Of a stretch of 64,000 nt of DNA, positions 11,386 through 22,945 are shown in pieces. A program made the translations under genes and the position numbers. The notes below the pieces were generated by a model. The model made no database searches. It was not told where the DNA came from and saw only the letters and a program-made list of their open reading frames with translations. How positions within the stretch are numbered: position 1 is the first letter of the stretch; each line of letters starts with the position of its first letter. Origin of the DNA: Periplaneta americana (taxonomy: Eukaryota; Arthropoda; Insecta; Blattodea; Blattidae); the NCBI RefSeq assembly GCF_040183065.1, contig NC_091121.1:39677287-39741286 (forward strand), in the 5' to 3' direction.

Positions 11386-13110
11386 ATAATACATAATACA
11401 AAATGTTTGTAATTACATCTTGTTTTCTTTTTCGGAGAATAAAAATAAAAATTTATTAAGAGAAATTAAAATATAACACTAAAAGTATACATTTGCAAAA
11501 CAAAATTATGCCGTACATGAATTTAATTTAGAAAAGTATAGGCTGTATGTTGTACTCTAAGGACTGTTGTTAATGAGATCGGAGCACCTGGCTGTAACAT
11601 GAATCACACAAGGAATAACACAGTCACTATTCACGCTCTCCCCTTCGAGATAACAACGAATTGCAGTCTGTCTCGTAATAAATATATAGCCGATGTGCGA
11701 ATGTAGTAAAGGCTAGCTAATGGGCACTTCGCCCTTGGTTAGGATCTGTGCCTAAACCCGAGACTCCGCGTTGCTCTCAGGTGTGCTTTATAAGGTGTTT
11801 ATTACACTGTACGTATATAAACAGCCAATTATATGACTGGGTACCGTGTTAGCACTTGCGTGAACTTGAGGGCAGAATTGAGCGTGATGTAGTGCAGTTA
11901 GCGCCCAAGTTGGGGCCGCCTTCAGGGTGCCTAGATCCTACCTAATTGTCTGTTCTAATTCTTGCGACTTCTTCGGTGTATCTTCAGCCACCATTACTCA
12001 GGTAGTCATGTTCTCAGTTCTTACACATAGCCCTGTTGTGTAATTTTTTACCCTGTTTAGATTTGTTCATACTATTGTTATTATTATATTTTATTTTTAC
12101 CACAAAAATAACTTAAAATTTTACGTTATTCACATTTTCATAGCTACAAACAATCGAGAAGAAATTCATCTTGTCTAATGCAGCGAAGAACTACCTTACA
12201 ATATGGCATGTCCGAAGAATTGTGACTCTCTTTATAAGCAATGTCGGAAGAATTGCAACGGAGTATATATAGAATACGACTAATTGTTCCGGAAATGCTC
12301 TTGTTTTTACATTTATAAATTGCGAGTTTTTGGACTTAGATACTAAAACAAATTATGCAGTGTAAACGCATCAACATCAGAACTTTTCTTTGAAGTAGTT
12401 TCTTCATAAACTCAATACTATGACTTACAGGTAGTAAATGACAATACATGAATGTTAGAAATATAAAATGACAGCCGACGTTTGTAGTAGGCATAATTTG
12501 TTGAAATATTGGGCAAATGTTTTTTTTTCACGAAGTTAATACATTATCGCTTATCGCTCCATTTTCTATTGTGAAAAATAGAAATCGAACGGATCTAGGA
12601 TATTTTAAAAAGTCACCAACTTATGAAACATAAATTCAGCTACAAAACACGACAAACCACAACTTTTTTTTACCAAAAGTGTAATAAATATTTATATTTT
12701 TATGCAATACTGCAGGATGGGAAAAAATAGTTTGACAAATAAAACGTATTACATAATTAAAAGAATTTACATTTAGAGTTTTTCGATAAATTATATACGG
12801 TACCAAAATAAACATATTATTCCTAATAATTATGTAGAATAAAAATAAAATGTTTAGATTTTTAAATTTAGATCTCTGATCGAAACTATTCACTGCCACT
12901 GTAAACCGTAACTTCACTGACTCACCACGCTTCACTGATACAACATTTCAAATAAAATATATAATTACACCCTTATTGTTCCATAGAATTATACTTATAA
13001 ACTATATTAAACTAAAAATTTCTAGTCTAAGAACCTCTTACAAGCTATTTTAAACTAATTTACAATTTAAACTAAGGAAATAACTCGTCAGGCTAAGTAA
13101 ATATATGTCA
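11386..13110. other. No recognised gene
   Basis: AT-rich sequence with a GC-richer island at 11690-11960. Open frames are short and hydrophobic. I recognise no family. Confidence 0.35.
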
Positions 13111-13243
13111 CCTTAAGTAATGTAACGTATCTTTTTTTTAAATATACATTTTGTAGGGTAAACATTGGTAATTTCGTGGCAGTGGTTATTTCGTGATATT
13201 TTTTCCTGGCTCTTTCGTGAACTAACCAATGGTGTTACGAGGT

Positions 13244-13940
13244 TCAAATTTCCGCCAAGGGATTGCATATGTTGTCCAGTTTCCAGAAACATACAGCTAC
13301 GCTTTGTGTGACTATTGTAGCTGCTGCATTGAGCTTTTGTGTTTGGAGAGAGCAAGTTAGAGTCGATTTTTCAGGCGTACAAATTTTGTGGATGTTTATA
13401 ATTGCATTGAATCTCCTTAAGGAAGGACAGCCCTCAAAGACCGCTGGAGGTAGGCCATTCCAACCATTTATAGTTCGATTTAAAAATGAGAATTTACCTA
13501 CATCCGTTGTCTGTTTTCTACATTTTATTTTAAAATCATGATCGTTCCTACCATAGTATGTGACTTCTCTATCCGAGTCGTGCTTTTGACCTAGATGTGC
13601 TCTATACAATGATATTATTCTAGTTTTTCTACGTTTGTTTTCCAATGTTTCCCATTCTTTTATCGCATTATTCCCGTGTCCTCTTTTACCTTTAACAAAT
13701 TTAGCTGCCCTATAGTGGATTCTTTCTAAGGAATTTACCTGATATATGCTATAGAGATCCCTACATGCAGTTCCGTATTCCATTAACGGTCGCACTAACG
13801 TTTGTTATGCTATTTCCCTCGATTTGGGGCTAGCCTTTTTCAAGATTCCAATAATAAAGCGAAGTGTTCTCCATGCTTTGCTCGTAACATTATCAACCTG
13901 CTCTCCCCGAGAAAGTTTTGAGTTTAAATATAGTCTACTT
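13244..13940 (-). pseudogene. LINE reverse transcriptase C-terminal fragment (CR1/L2/Jockey-like)
   Basis: Minus-strand text includes QVDNVTSKAWRTLRFI, KKASPKSREIA, VRPLMEYGTACRDLY, RIHYRAAKFVKGKRG, TYYGRNDHDFKIKCR and FLNRTINGWNGLPPAVFEG. This is the conserved post-RT tail of many insect LINEs. An in-frame TAA (13805-13807) falls where a sense codon is expected just before the TLVRPLMEYG block. The N-terminal RT core is absent. It is an inactive 5'-truncated copy. Confidence 0.85.
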
Positions 13941-14697
13941 CCAGGTATTTACAACATGAATTTTAAACAAGCATTTCCCTTATTCGTGAAGTCTGGAAAA
14001 TTAAATTTAAACAGAAGAGAAAGAAGGTGAAAGTGGCGGAAGAGGAAAATTGGAAGCATCATTAAAATATCTGGCGAATAAAGAAGTTTTTTGTCATTAC
14101 TTTTTAATCCTGGCTATAAATCAAATGTATTTTTTCCCTGTCATTAAGACGGCTGAGATAGTAATGAGTGCAGTACACGGAAAAATGGACGGATTATGAA
14201 AGTCTTAAAAGTACCGTAATGAAACTTGTTTCCATGTAAATGACTGAAGTATCCATTTGCATCTAGGCTACGTATCAGGCGTGTCCAGTTATCGGTTCTC
14301 ACATTTCCGTCGAATGCCTCATATATTAAAATAAAGTAAATCAACATTGTATTAAAGACACATGTTGATTGCCTTGTAAATAGATCGGCGTCTCTTCCTG
14401 TATAATATTTTAAAGAGAATTTATCTTAAAGAAACCTGTCGTTTACTGAAAAAAAATATATAGTATTATTAATAATGAATATTATAAGGATTCAAAATGA
14501 AATAATAAATTTATCTTACATATAAAAATTTTAGTATGGGAAACATTTTAAATATGAGTACTTTTCACCTCTGACCACAAAGTCAGGAAGTGTCACGACT
14601 TGCGATCGTCCGTTGTTGCTTTATAATCATTACTAGAGAGACAGATTGAGAATGCAACGTACCTTAGAGCCCAATAGCCAAATTCTAAAGATCTGTG
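13941..14697. other. No recognised feature
   Basis: AT-rich, no family recognised and no long frame with coding character. Confidence 0.35.
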
Positions 14698-14701
14698 GTG
14701 G

Positions 14702-14732
<31 letters not shown>

Positions 14733-14734
14733 GG

Positions 14735-14791
<57 letters not shown>

Positions 14792-14814
14792 CGACGACGA
14801 CGACGACGATGATG
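14698..14814. repeat. (GAT)n/(GAC)n microsatellite
   Basis: About 117 bp of GAT repeats with some GGT and a GAC block at the end. It gives poly-Asp, poly-Ser or poly-His frames depending on frame and strand, none of them credible genes. Confidence 0.9.
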
Positions 14815-14819
14815 CATAT

Positions 14820-15068
14820 CGTCGTTGTTCCTGCAATAACTCCTATGTGACATATTTATCGATTTTCAGATTTTTGCTCTATTAAATAACTTAAATAGTG
14901 ATACAGCAAATAATAAAATCTCCTATATGTAATTATATTTCTTTGTTTAAAAAAAATTAAGAATTCACAGTCTCCTATGTACTAATGCCATAGAATGAAT
15001 AAATGTGTTTTTCATCCTATTGAAAATTTTATATTCTGCACATAGAAGTTATTGCAGGAACAACGACG
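14820..15068. mobile_element. MITE with ~30-bp inverted repeats (CGTCGTTGTTCCTGCAATAAC ends)
   Basis: The left end from 14820 (CGTCGTTGTTCCTGCAATAA) is the reverse complement of the right end at 15039-15068, with one mismatch. ATAT lies just outside each end (14816-14819 and 15069-15072). The interior is AT-rich and non-coding. The superfamily is unknown to me. Confidence 0.75.
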
Positions 15069-15072
15069 ATAT

Positions 15073-15543
15073 ATGAAAATTATAATAATCATTGTTTCAA
15101 AATTAGGCTACTTTATTAATTAAGCCAGAGTGTTAAATAATTTCTATTAAAATATTATAATTTCTCTTTATTTGAGTACCGGTACTTAAGTTTGAAAACA
15201 TGGGCAACAGGTTACTTCTACGTATTTTAGATAAATTAAGACATATAAAAGTAGAGCTAGTTATACTGCATTTCGTGAATAATGAGGAAAGACTTTCTCA
15301 TAATATTTCACAATGTATCATAAATCGAAAAGAAAAGGGCTGATAAATATTTGAAAATGCAGATAGAAAAATAATTTGCATTTAATCTAATAACTAATCA
15401 CATGACATATCTTAATTTGTGAAGCATGATGTTAATTACGTATAATGATGATGAACATGCTTTCGTTCTGTTTCTTTCTCAAAATTTTGTTGTATGTAAA
15501 TTGTACGACTTCGATTTCTTTATATCAGAAATATTTATTATAC
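15073..15543. other. No recognised feature
   Basis: AT-rich spacer without coding signal. Confidence 0.35.
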
Positions 15544-15738
15544 CTCATGCATTTTGTCAATACACTCACGATGCGCAGTAGGGGAACAACGTTTCTGTTA
15601 AGGGGGTAGGAGTAGAAGGGAAGGTCGGCGCATGTCTTCCGAGTTCAAGGCAAAGGCTATAATTCGTAACTAGATTCATCCGATCTCGTGCGCAGCTCTG
15701 TAGGAAGAGTGGGGGAGTGTCTTGACAAAATGCATGAG
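15544..15738. mobile_element. Short inverted-repeat element with GC-richer interior
   Basis: CTCATGCATTTTGTCAA at the left is inverted at the right (TTGACAAAATGCATGAG), and the match continues to ACACTC with one mismatch, about 24 bp in all. The interior is distinctly GC-richer than the flanks. I could not fix a target-site duplication, so mobility is inferred. Confidence 0.5.
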
Positions 15739-16032
15739 ATGTACGATGGCTTTTAATGCTTAATGTAGAGAGTTATTTAAGTCAGGGGAGATTATTTCAT
15801 TTTCACAGAAACTTTTATTTCGATTGCTTCACTACTGTTGTTACGACAAATTAAATCAATAAAGAGCACTTAAAGATATTCTTTAGCAGTTAATATGTGC
15901 TTTTCTGCAAATGTACAGAAAATAATGGTTTTGCCTCTACATATATGAATTGGCCTTATTCAATATTACTATGAATGTAATAGAGATTGGTCCAGCACAT
16001 TGAGCGGATTCGGAATTGTAAATGGACTTTTA

Positions 16033-16239
16033 GTGGGTTATTTTACAACGCTGTGATTTTATCTAGCGTCTGAATGTTATGAAGGTGATAATGCCAGGAA
16101 AATGAGTCCAGGGCCCAGCGCCGAAAGTTACCCAGCATTTGCTCTTAATGGGTTGAGGAAAGCCCACGGAAAAAAACTCAACCAGATAACTTGTCCAGAC
16201 CAGGATCTGAACCCGGATCCATTCGTTTCAAGGTCAGGC
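16033..16239 (-). mobile_element. tRNA-derived SINE with conserved core, minus strand
   Basis: On the minus strand it carries CCGGGTTCAGATCCTGG (B box-like), then GGTTGAG, CCTCAACCCATTAAGAGC, AAATGCTGGGTAACTTTCGG and the terminal AGCGTTGTAAAATAACC. ATGGACTTTTA and ATGGACTTCTA (16022-16032, 16240-16250) flank it as a target-site duplication. It shares its core with 19853-20078 and 27360-27590. Confidence 0.85.
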
Positions 16240-16266
16240 ATGGACTTCTAATATAATTAAATTTAG

Positions 16267-16377
16267 ATATTGCAATTTTTCGTCATTGTGGAATCTTGGA
16301 AAAAAATAATTGAAGATATTCCAGAAGATTTTCTTCTGAATGCTGTTCATTCTCCAGAAGAAAGGCTACTATACCTG
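16267..16377 (+). CDS. Possible isolated host exon (unidentified)
   Basis: Between a 3' splice-like AATTTAG (ends 16266) and a 5' splice-like GTAAGG (starts 16378) lie 37 in-frame codons with no stop. The peptide includes VESWKKIIEDIPEDF and VHSPEERLLYL, which is amphipathic and charged, unlike the low-complexity frames elsewhere in the window. Both exon edges fall at phase 0. I do not recognise the protein. No partner exon is evident within the window, so this may be chance or part of an unknown repeat. Confidence 0.2.
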
Positions 16378-16383
16378 GTAAGG

Positions 16384-17894
16384 TTTACCTTATCTCAGTA
16401 GCAATAAAACCAAGTCCCTTCAAATGAGGGTGGATATTGTACGAGGGTTGTAAATTTTCAGGATTCCTTTCAAAACCTTGTTATTGTACAGGCTGCCGGA
16501 ACTCAGTTTCTTGAAAGACAAGCTCAGTGACGGAACTACACAGTACGAAGAGAGATATTTTGTTATTTTATTATATTATTGTATCAACTAGTTCTTTCCG
16601 CCACTGGATGGATGGACGGAACCGCTCCACTCCCCCATCCCCCATACAGACGAAGTAAGACATATCTCCTTTCTTTCTCTTTCCACAGTGAGGCAAGATA
16701 CATCACATAGGCTTTAATATTATTATAGGAAGAAAATGGCGGCATTATCTGATTGATTTGAAATTTATTTATACCTGAATGAATCTCATTCTTTTGTGAA
16801 GTAAACTGTATTATTAATTTCATATCGATTTACTTCCTAACAATGTTACAGAACTTTAATATCTTTTCTGACTTTTGAATAAGCTATGTATTAAATAAAT
16901 GATCAGTTCTTGGGGAGGGCATAGGTGACATAATGAACAGAAAAATATGGAAGCTCATGGCCTTGCCGAAAACACCCCTAGTCCTTTGAAATGAAATATG
17001 ACGACTGCAGCTTGTTGTCGGACGCTCTATGGGCGCGGTACACGAGGCTTTTGCTTATTTTGTGCCCTAGTACTCTCACGATAATGCTCCTGAATAAGCA
17101 GGTATCGTAATGTTTTAAATAAAAAATACCAAATGCGGTCGTAGAAGCGTGTGTCATTTTTTTTACAAATTAAATCCTGTTTTCAGGTAGGAACAATTGT
17201 CCTAGTCTTCCGGGGATACCACCGTAGAAGGCTAACAAAAAGGAATTCCCTGGTAACATCATTCCTTTACTGGTCGTGGGGTGCTATAGTACCAACCCAG
17301 TAAGACAATACGAGTCCCTTTCCGAAGAGACAACTATCTAGAGTGAAAATAAAAATTTACAACTGGATTATCCTCGAAGTGCCATTAACACAAGAGATAG
17401 AAGGGTGGGGTCCGATGACCCTTGACCTGATACTCTTTGACCTGTGGCCAAGAACTACAATGGTCACGGGCTGGTCGCTGTTTTTTCTGATCAGCAGCAA
17501 TACTGTGGCGTCGAATATGCTTTTAGTTTTCGTTCATTTCTTTTAGGTGTCAACTCATTACTCTCCCTTTCTGTGATTAAGTGGTTACTTGCTCACAGTC
17601 ACAGCCTGCTGAAGGATATTAATTTTATTTGTTCAATAAGTAATAAAATAGACATTAACATACTTTTAAGTATGATATAAGCCTAAATCTGTACTGTAAA
17701 TGTTTTGTAATAAAATAGATATTGACGTAATCTGAAGCATAATATAGGCCTAAGCCTAACTCTAAGTAGGCTAGGTACATATTTTCTGTCCTCTTTTTTC
17801 GAACAATGTCTTCGCTTTTTAAGCTTTGTGTCCTCGTTTTATCGACGTAAATCTGGTCATTCTGTATTCATCAGTGTTTGTATTTCTTTTTTGT
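16384..17894. other. Non-coding, with a GC-richer patch
   Basis: The patch 17180-17560 has several medium open frames, and a TTTTCAG before 17187 could be a splice acceptor, but the frame stops after 38 codons and nothing is recognisable. The rest is AT-rich spacer. Confidence 0.3.
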
Positions 17895-17958
17895 TTTTAT
17901 ATGTGCTATCTGGTAGGATGGAAGACAAGACCTTATGGTCTTAATCCTATCAGATTAA
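17895..17958 (+). repeat. Isolated LINE 3' end (stem-loop tail type)
   Basis: Text GGAAGACAAGACCTTATGGTCTTAATCCT-like (shown in parts: AAGACC, TTAT, GGTCTT at 17927-17942) forms a perfect 6-bp stem. The same tail occurs at 31275-31290 and 47844-47859. Immediately upstream of a Helitron-like insertion. Confidence 0.55.
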
Positions 17959-17959
17959 A

Positions 17960-18930
17960 TCTATAGGCCTACTAATAATAAATCTGTAGCCGAAATTTTT
18001 CTGGTAATTTTCGATTTTCCAAAAATAATTGGTCCTAACATATGTAATTAACCGCCCTGAAACCGAAAATCGCTTTTTTGAAATTTTTGTTTGTATGTCT
18101 GTCTGTCTGGATGTTTGTTACCTTTTCACGTGATAATGGCTGAACCGATTTATATGACAATTGGAATATAAATTAAGTTCGTTGTAACTTAGAATTTAGG
18201 TTATATGGCATTCAAAATATTTTATTTAAAAGGGGGGTTATAAGGGGGCTTGAATTAAATAAATCGAAATATTTCCCTTATTAATAATTTTCATGAAAAA
18301 TATTACATAACAAATACTTTCCGATAAGTTTTATTCCATGCAAAATTTTGATAGGACTGATATTTAATGAGATAAACGAGTTTCAAAATTACAATAACAA
18401 CGCCATCTAAGGCGGTGTAATGAAATAAAAAACAAACAAATGACTTCGTCTATAAGGGGCCTTGGACAACAACAATCGAAAGCTATGAAACATATGGTAG
18501 CCAACAGAGAATGTTTCTGTGTTTGTATGAAGTAATATCGGAAGCTAAATTAACCGATTTGTATAATTAATTATTAATTCACCATTGGAAAGTGTAGTTT
18601 CTCTAGATGGACATACTGCTATAATGTTATTACAGTAACTTCTGAGTGAATCGAGAACAGATAAGATTAAAATAGCTTCTTAAGCACAGAAAACTTGATA
18701 GGCATTCGTTTCCTGTATTTCCTAAAATAATTTTTATGATCAAATGAGTGGTCTCTGGATCAAAATGATCGCGTTTTAATTTTTTAATACAATTTAAATT
18801 AAGTAACATAATAAACGATTTATCCTTCTATCAAACACGAATGTCCCATGGATCAAATGTCCTATTTTAATTATGTAATTACTTTATATCTATTTGTAAC
18901 GGGTGCAGCGGAGCGCACGGGTACGGCTAG
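17960..18930 (+). mobile_element. Helitron-like element, copy 1 (non-autonomous)
   Basis: It begins TCTATA and ends GGCTAG, inserted between A and T, which is the canonical Helitron arrangement with no target duplication. Near the 3' end GTGC, AGC, GGA, GC, GCAC form a small hairpin about 15 bp before CTAG. Internal text (GATAATGGCTGAACCGATTT; TTCGTCTATAAGGGGCCTTG) matches copy 2 at 50450-51655 along nearly the whole length. No Rep/helicase coding sequence is present. An extra GGCCTA hexamer occurs at the 5' end compared with copy 2. Confidence 0.75.
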
Positions 18931-19005
18931 TAAATAAATAAATAACTAAATAAGTAAATAAATAACTAAATAAATAAATAAACAAACAAACAAACAAATA
19001 AATAA
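18931..19005. repeat. (TAAA)n microsatellite
   Basis: AAAT/AAAC tetranucleotide run following the Helitron-like 3' end. Confidence 0.85.
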
Positions 19006-19852
19006 GGAAGGCATTATATTAATTGACAATAGGAAGTCGACCTTTTTGACATTAGATAAAAATTCATATCCAACATATACGGGGTGTTCGGGTTAGTTTG
19101 TTACTTTGTTTTGTTCATCTAATGACTAGCCTATAGGCCTATTGGGTTAAGTAGTAATAATTTTTCTTCATACTTGTGAATGGCTAATGTTGCTTCACAA
19201 ATATATCAAGTCTGAGGACGAAACGTACTACAGAACCAAATTTCGAAGACAGATGATATTTTTATGATTATTATTATTATTATTTTTAATGAGAAATTGA
19301 AGCGTAACTAATACAAGATTTTAGATGATACTTTAATGTCTTAATTTAACTAATTTTTCATTCCACTAGACACATTTCGTAGTTAAGATTAACGGAAAAT
19401 ATTAAAGTAGAACTCATGTTCTCTTCAGTTGAAAATTACTACACGATTAATTTTCTACCAAGTTAAAACAGTATATATAATTACATTAAATTATTTATCA
19501 TTAAGTTTTTAACATTCACTTTAGCGTCTGCTTGCCCGGTGCAAGTGACTACTTGTAAAGATTTTCACAGTGAATTCGAATACTGCTATTATAAATTGAT
19601 TATATGTTATTGCGGCTAATTATAGCGAATTTGAAATTATAATTGAAATTGGAGCCATATTAATCTGCGTCCGCGCATCCTGGATGTGGACTTTAATTCG
19701 CCTGCCACAGATGCCTACCAACGTGACCGGAATAATTTCATTCCTCAGACGCTTCAGGAAACAGACTTCGTTTCTCCTATGAAGAGTGCTTTGGGTGCGT
19801 TGTCTACAGACATGTCTTTCAATTACACACCACCATCACTGCCACCATTATC
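19006..19852. other. No recognised feature
   Basis: AT-rich with a small GC-richer stretch at 19660-19850. A short open frame there (60 codons) has no recognisable domain. Confidence 0.35.
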
Positions 19853-20078
19853 GTGGAGTAACGGTTAACATGTCTAACCGTGAAACTGGAGGGTCCGGGT
19901 TTAAATCCTGCTTGGGGCAAGTACCCTGTTGAAGTTTGTTTCGTGATTTTCTTTCAATCCATTAAGAGCAAATGTTGGATAACTTTCGACGCTGGATCCT
20001 CGATTTATCTCGCTAGCATTATCACCATCTCTTTAGACAACCATAGCAGTTGAAAAAGCGTTGTAAAATAACCAAATA
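19853..20078 (+). mobile_element. tRNA-derived SINE with conserved core, plus strand
   Basis: The head includes GTGGAGTAACGG and GGTCCGGGTTTAAATCC (B box-like). The core holds AATCCATTAAGAGCAAATG and GGATAACTTTCGACGCTGG, and the 3' end is AAAGCGTTGTAAAATAACC. Flanking CACCATCACTGCC-like and CACCATCATCACTGCC texts may be a duplication but are themselves simple sequence. Confidence 0.8.
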
Positions 20079-20480
20079 AAAAAACAACGCCACCACTACC
20101 TCCACCAACACCATCATCACTGCCGCCATCGTTGTCTTCGTCGTGGATTATGCAGAATGTAGCAAATATACTGGGACAAACTTTGGGAACAAATTCCTCC
20201 ACACCAAAACAAAAAGAAATGTCATGTAAAGGGATGTACGGAAATGACTTGTTTGTCACTTCTTAGGCAACGAAGACAAATAGTAATATTTTAATTCAAA
20301 CTGATGGAATACATTTTTACAGTAACACTTTAAAGGACACTCTGATAAGTCTCAAAACTTTTTCTATTCTATAGATTTGAACCAAATTTTCATAGTTATT
20401 CCCACTGATATTATACTGAAATAAGTGAATATTTGAAAGTAATTGATTTTCTAGTTTAATAATAAATTTACAATTATAAT
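20079..20480. other. No recognised feature
   Basis: CAC/CAT-rich start, then AT-rich spacer leading into the tandem array. Confidence 0.4.
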
Positions 20481-22945
20481 ATTATGTACATTTATTTACA
20501 ATTTTTATTTACATTAATGCACACTTATTATTTACATTTATTTGCAATTATTATTTACATTTATTTAATATTTAAATTCATTTACACTTATAGTTGAATT
20601 TAGTTACAATTATTATTTACATTTATTCACACATTGTTTACACTTATCTGCAATTATTATTTAGGCCTACATATATTTAAACTTATTATTTACTTTTATT
20701 GACACTTAATATTTACATTTATTTACACTTATTGTTGACATTTAGTTACAATTATTATTATTTACATTTATTTACACTTATTGTTGACATTTAGTTACAA
20801 TTATTATTATTTACATTTATTTACACTTATTGTTGACATTTAGTTACAATTATTATTATTTACATTTATTTACACTTATTGTTGACATTTAGTTAAAATT
20901 AATATTTACATTTATTTACACTAATTATTGTTGACATTAATTAAAATTTATGTTTACATTTATTTACACTTACTGTTGACATTTAGTTCTGTAGTGCTCG
21001 GGAAAAGTGGCACAAGTCAAAAATGTTAATTTTACAGAAGGAAAAAAACTGTGTATTGTGATAGTTCTTTTTGAGAATTTATTACAATTTTACTGAGCGA
21101 GAAATGGACCGGTTTTGTGCACAAACTTGTCCACGAACATTCCCTTAATACGTTGACGCAAAAAACCTATCTTCCTCCCGCTCAGTAAAATTGTAATAAA
21201 TTCTCAAATAAAACTACCAAAATATTACTAGTATCACAATATTACCAACCTTTACCCTATGTCTCTTTTCCCAAGCGAGCAGATGTTCCATAAGTTGTCA
21301 ATAAATCAATAAAAAATCTTTGCGGAAACTGACTTATGCTACTTTTCCCAAGCATTGCAGAGTTAAAATTAATATTTACATTTATTTACACTTATTGTTG
21401 ACATTTAGCTAAAATTATTATTTACATTTATTTACACTTAATATTTACATTTATTGACACTTAATATTTACATTTATTTACACTTATTGTTGACATTTAG
21501 TTACAATTATTATTTACATTTATTTACACTTAATATTTATATTTATTTACACTTACTTTTTACATTTAGTTAAAATTATTATTTACATTTATTTACACTT
21601 AATATTTATATTTATTTACACTTATTGTTGACATTTAATTAAAATTAATATATATATATTTATTTATTTATTTACACTTTTTGTTGGCATTTAGTTAAAA
21701 TTAATATATATATTTATTTATTTACACTTTTTGTTGATATTTAGTTAAAATTAATATTTATATTTATTTACACTTACTGTTGACATTTAGTTAAAATTAA
21801 TATTTTTATTTATTTACACTTACTGTTGACATTTAGTTAAAATTAATATTTTTATTTATTTACACTTATTGTTGACATTTAGTTAAAATTAATATTTTTT
21901 TTTATTTACACTTATTGTTGACATTTAGTTAAAATTAATATTTTTATTTATTTACACTTACTGTTGACATTTAGTTAAAATTAATATTTTTATTTATTTA
22001 CACTTACTGTTGACATTTAGTTAAAATTAATATTTTTATTTATTTACACTTACTGTTGACATTTAGTTAAAATTAATATTTTTATTTATTTACACTTACT
22101 GTTGACATTTAGTTAAAATTAATATTTTTATTTATTTACACTTACTGTTGACATTTAGTTAAAATTAATATTTTTATTTATTTACACTTACTGTTGACAT
22201 TTAGTTAAAATTAATATTTTTATTTATTTACACTTACTGTTGACATTTAGTTAAAATTAATATTTTTATTTATTTACACTTACTGTTGACATTTAGTTAA
22301 AATTAATATTTTTATTTATTTACACTTACTGTTGACATTTAGTTAAAATTAATATTTTTATTTATTTACACTTATTGTTGACATTTAGTTAAAATTAATA
22401 TTTTTATTTATTTACACTTACTGTTGACATTTATTTAAAATTAATATTTTTATTTATTTACACTTACTGTTGGCATTTAGTTAAAATTAATATTTTTATT
22501 TATTTACACTTATTGTTGGCATTTAGTTAAAATTAATATTTTTATTTATTTACACTTACTGTTGACATTTAGTTAAAATTAATATTTTTATTTATTTACA
22601 CTTATTGTTGACATTTAGTTAAAATTAATATTTTTTTTTATTTACACTTATTGTTGACATTTAGTTAAAATTAATATTTTTATTTATTTACACTTACTGT
22701 TGACATTTAGTTAAAATTAATATTTTTATTTATTTACACTTATTGTTGACATTTAGTAAAAATTAATATTTTTATTTATTTACACTTATTGTTAACATTT
22801 AGTTAAAATTAATATTTATATTCATTTACACTTATTGTTGACATTTAGCTAAACTTAATATTTATATTTATTTACACTTATTGTTGGCATTTAGTTAAAA
22901 TTAATATTTACATTTATTTACACTTATTTTTGACATTTATCTTGT
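20481..22945. repeat. AT-rich minisatellite, 46-bp unit
   Basis: The unit carries TTTACACTTACTGTTGACAT and TTAGTTAAAATTAATATTTT. Unit spacing is exactly 46 bp in the homogeneous block 21760-22770 (for example 21961 to 22007). The left part (20481-20980) is more variable, with longer units that contain ATTATTATT. A MITE interrupts the array at 20989-21360. Scattered decayed relatives occur at 24060-24260. It has no coding function that I can see. Confidence 0.95.
20989..21360. mobile_element. 372-bp MITE inside the minisatellite
   Basis: Ends CTGTAGTGCTCGGGAAAAGT and (inverted) CTGCAATGCTTGGGAAAAGT match with few changes over about 30 bp. AGTT is duplicated at 20985-20988 and 21361-21364; the neighbouring array units hold a single AGTT at this place. 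A second, perfect inner inverted repeat (GAATTTATTACAATTTTACT and its complement) lies at about 21074-21100 and 21180-21207, so the element can fold almost completely. Confidence 0.9.

Noticed and set aside
14593-14885. Poly-His, poly-Ser and poly-Asp frames
   Set aside because: All come from the GAT/GAC microsatellite.
17187-17303. Possible exon after TTTTCAG
   Set aside because: The frame stops after 38 codons, no donor site follows, and no domain is recognisable.
20481-22945. CRISPR-like array
   Set aside because: Units are contiguous tandem repeats without unique spacers, in an insect-like genome.
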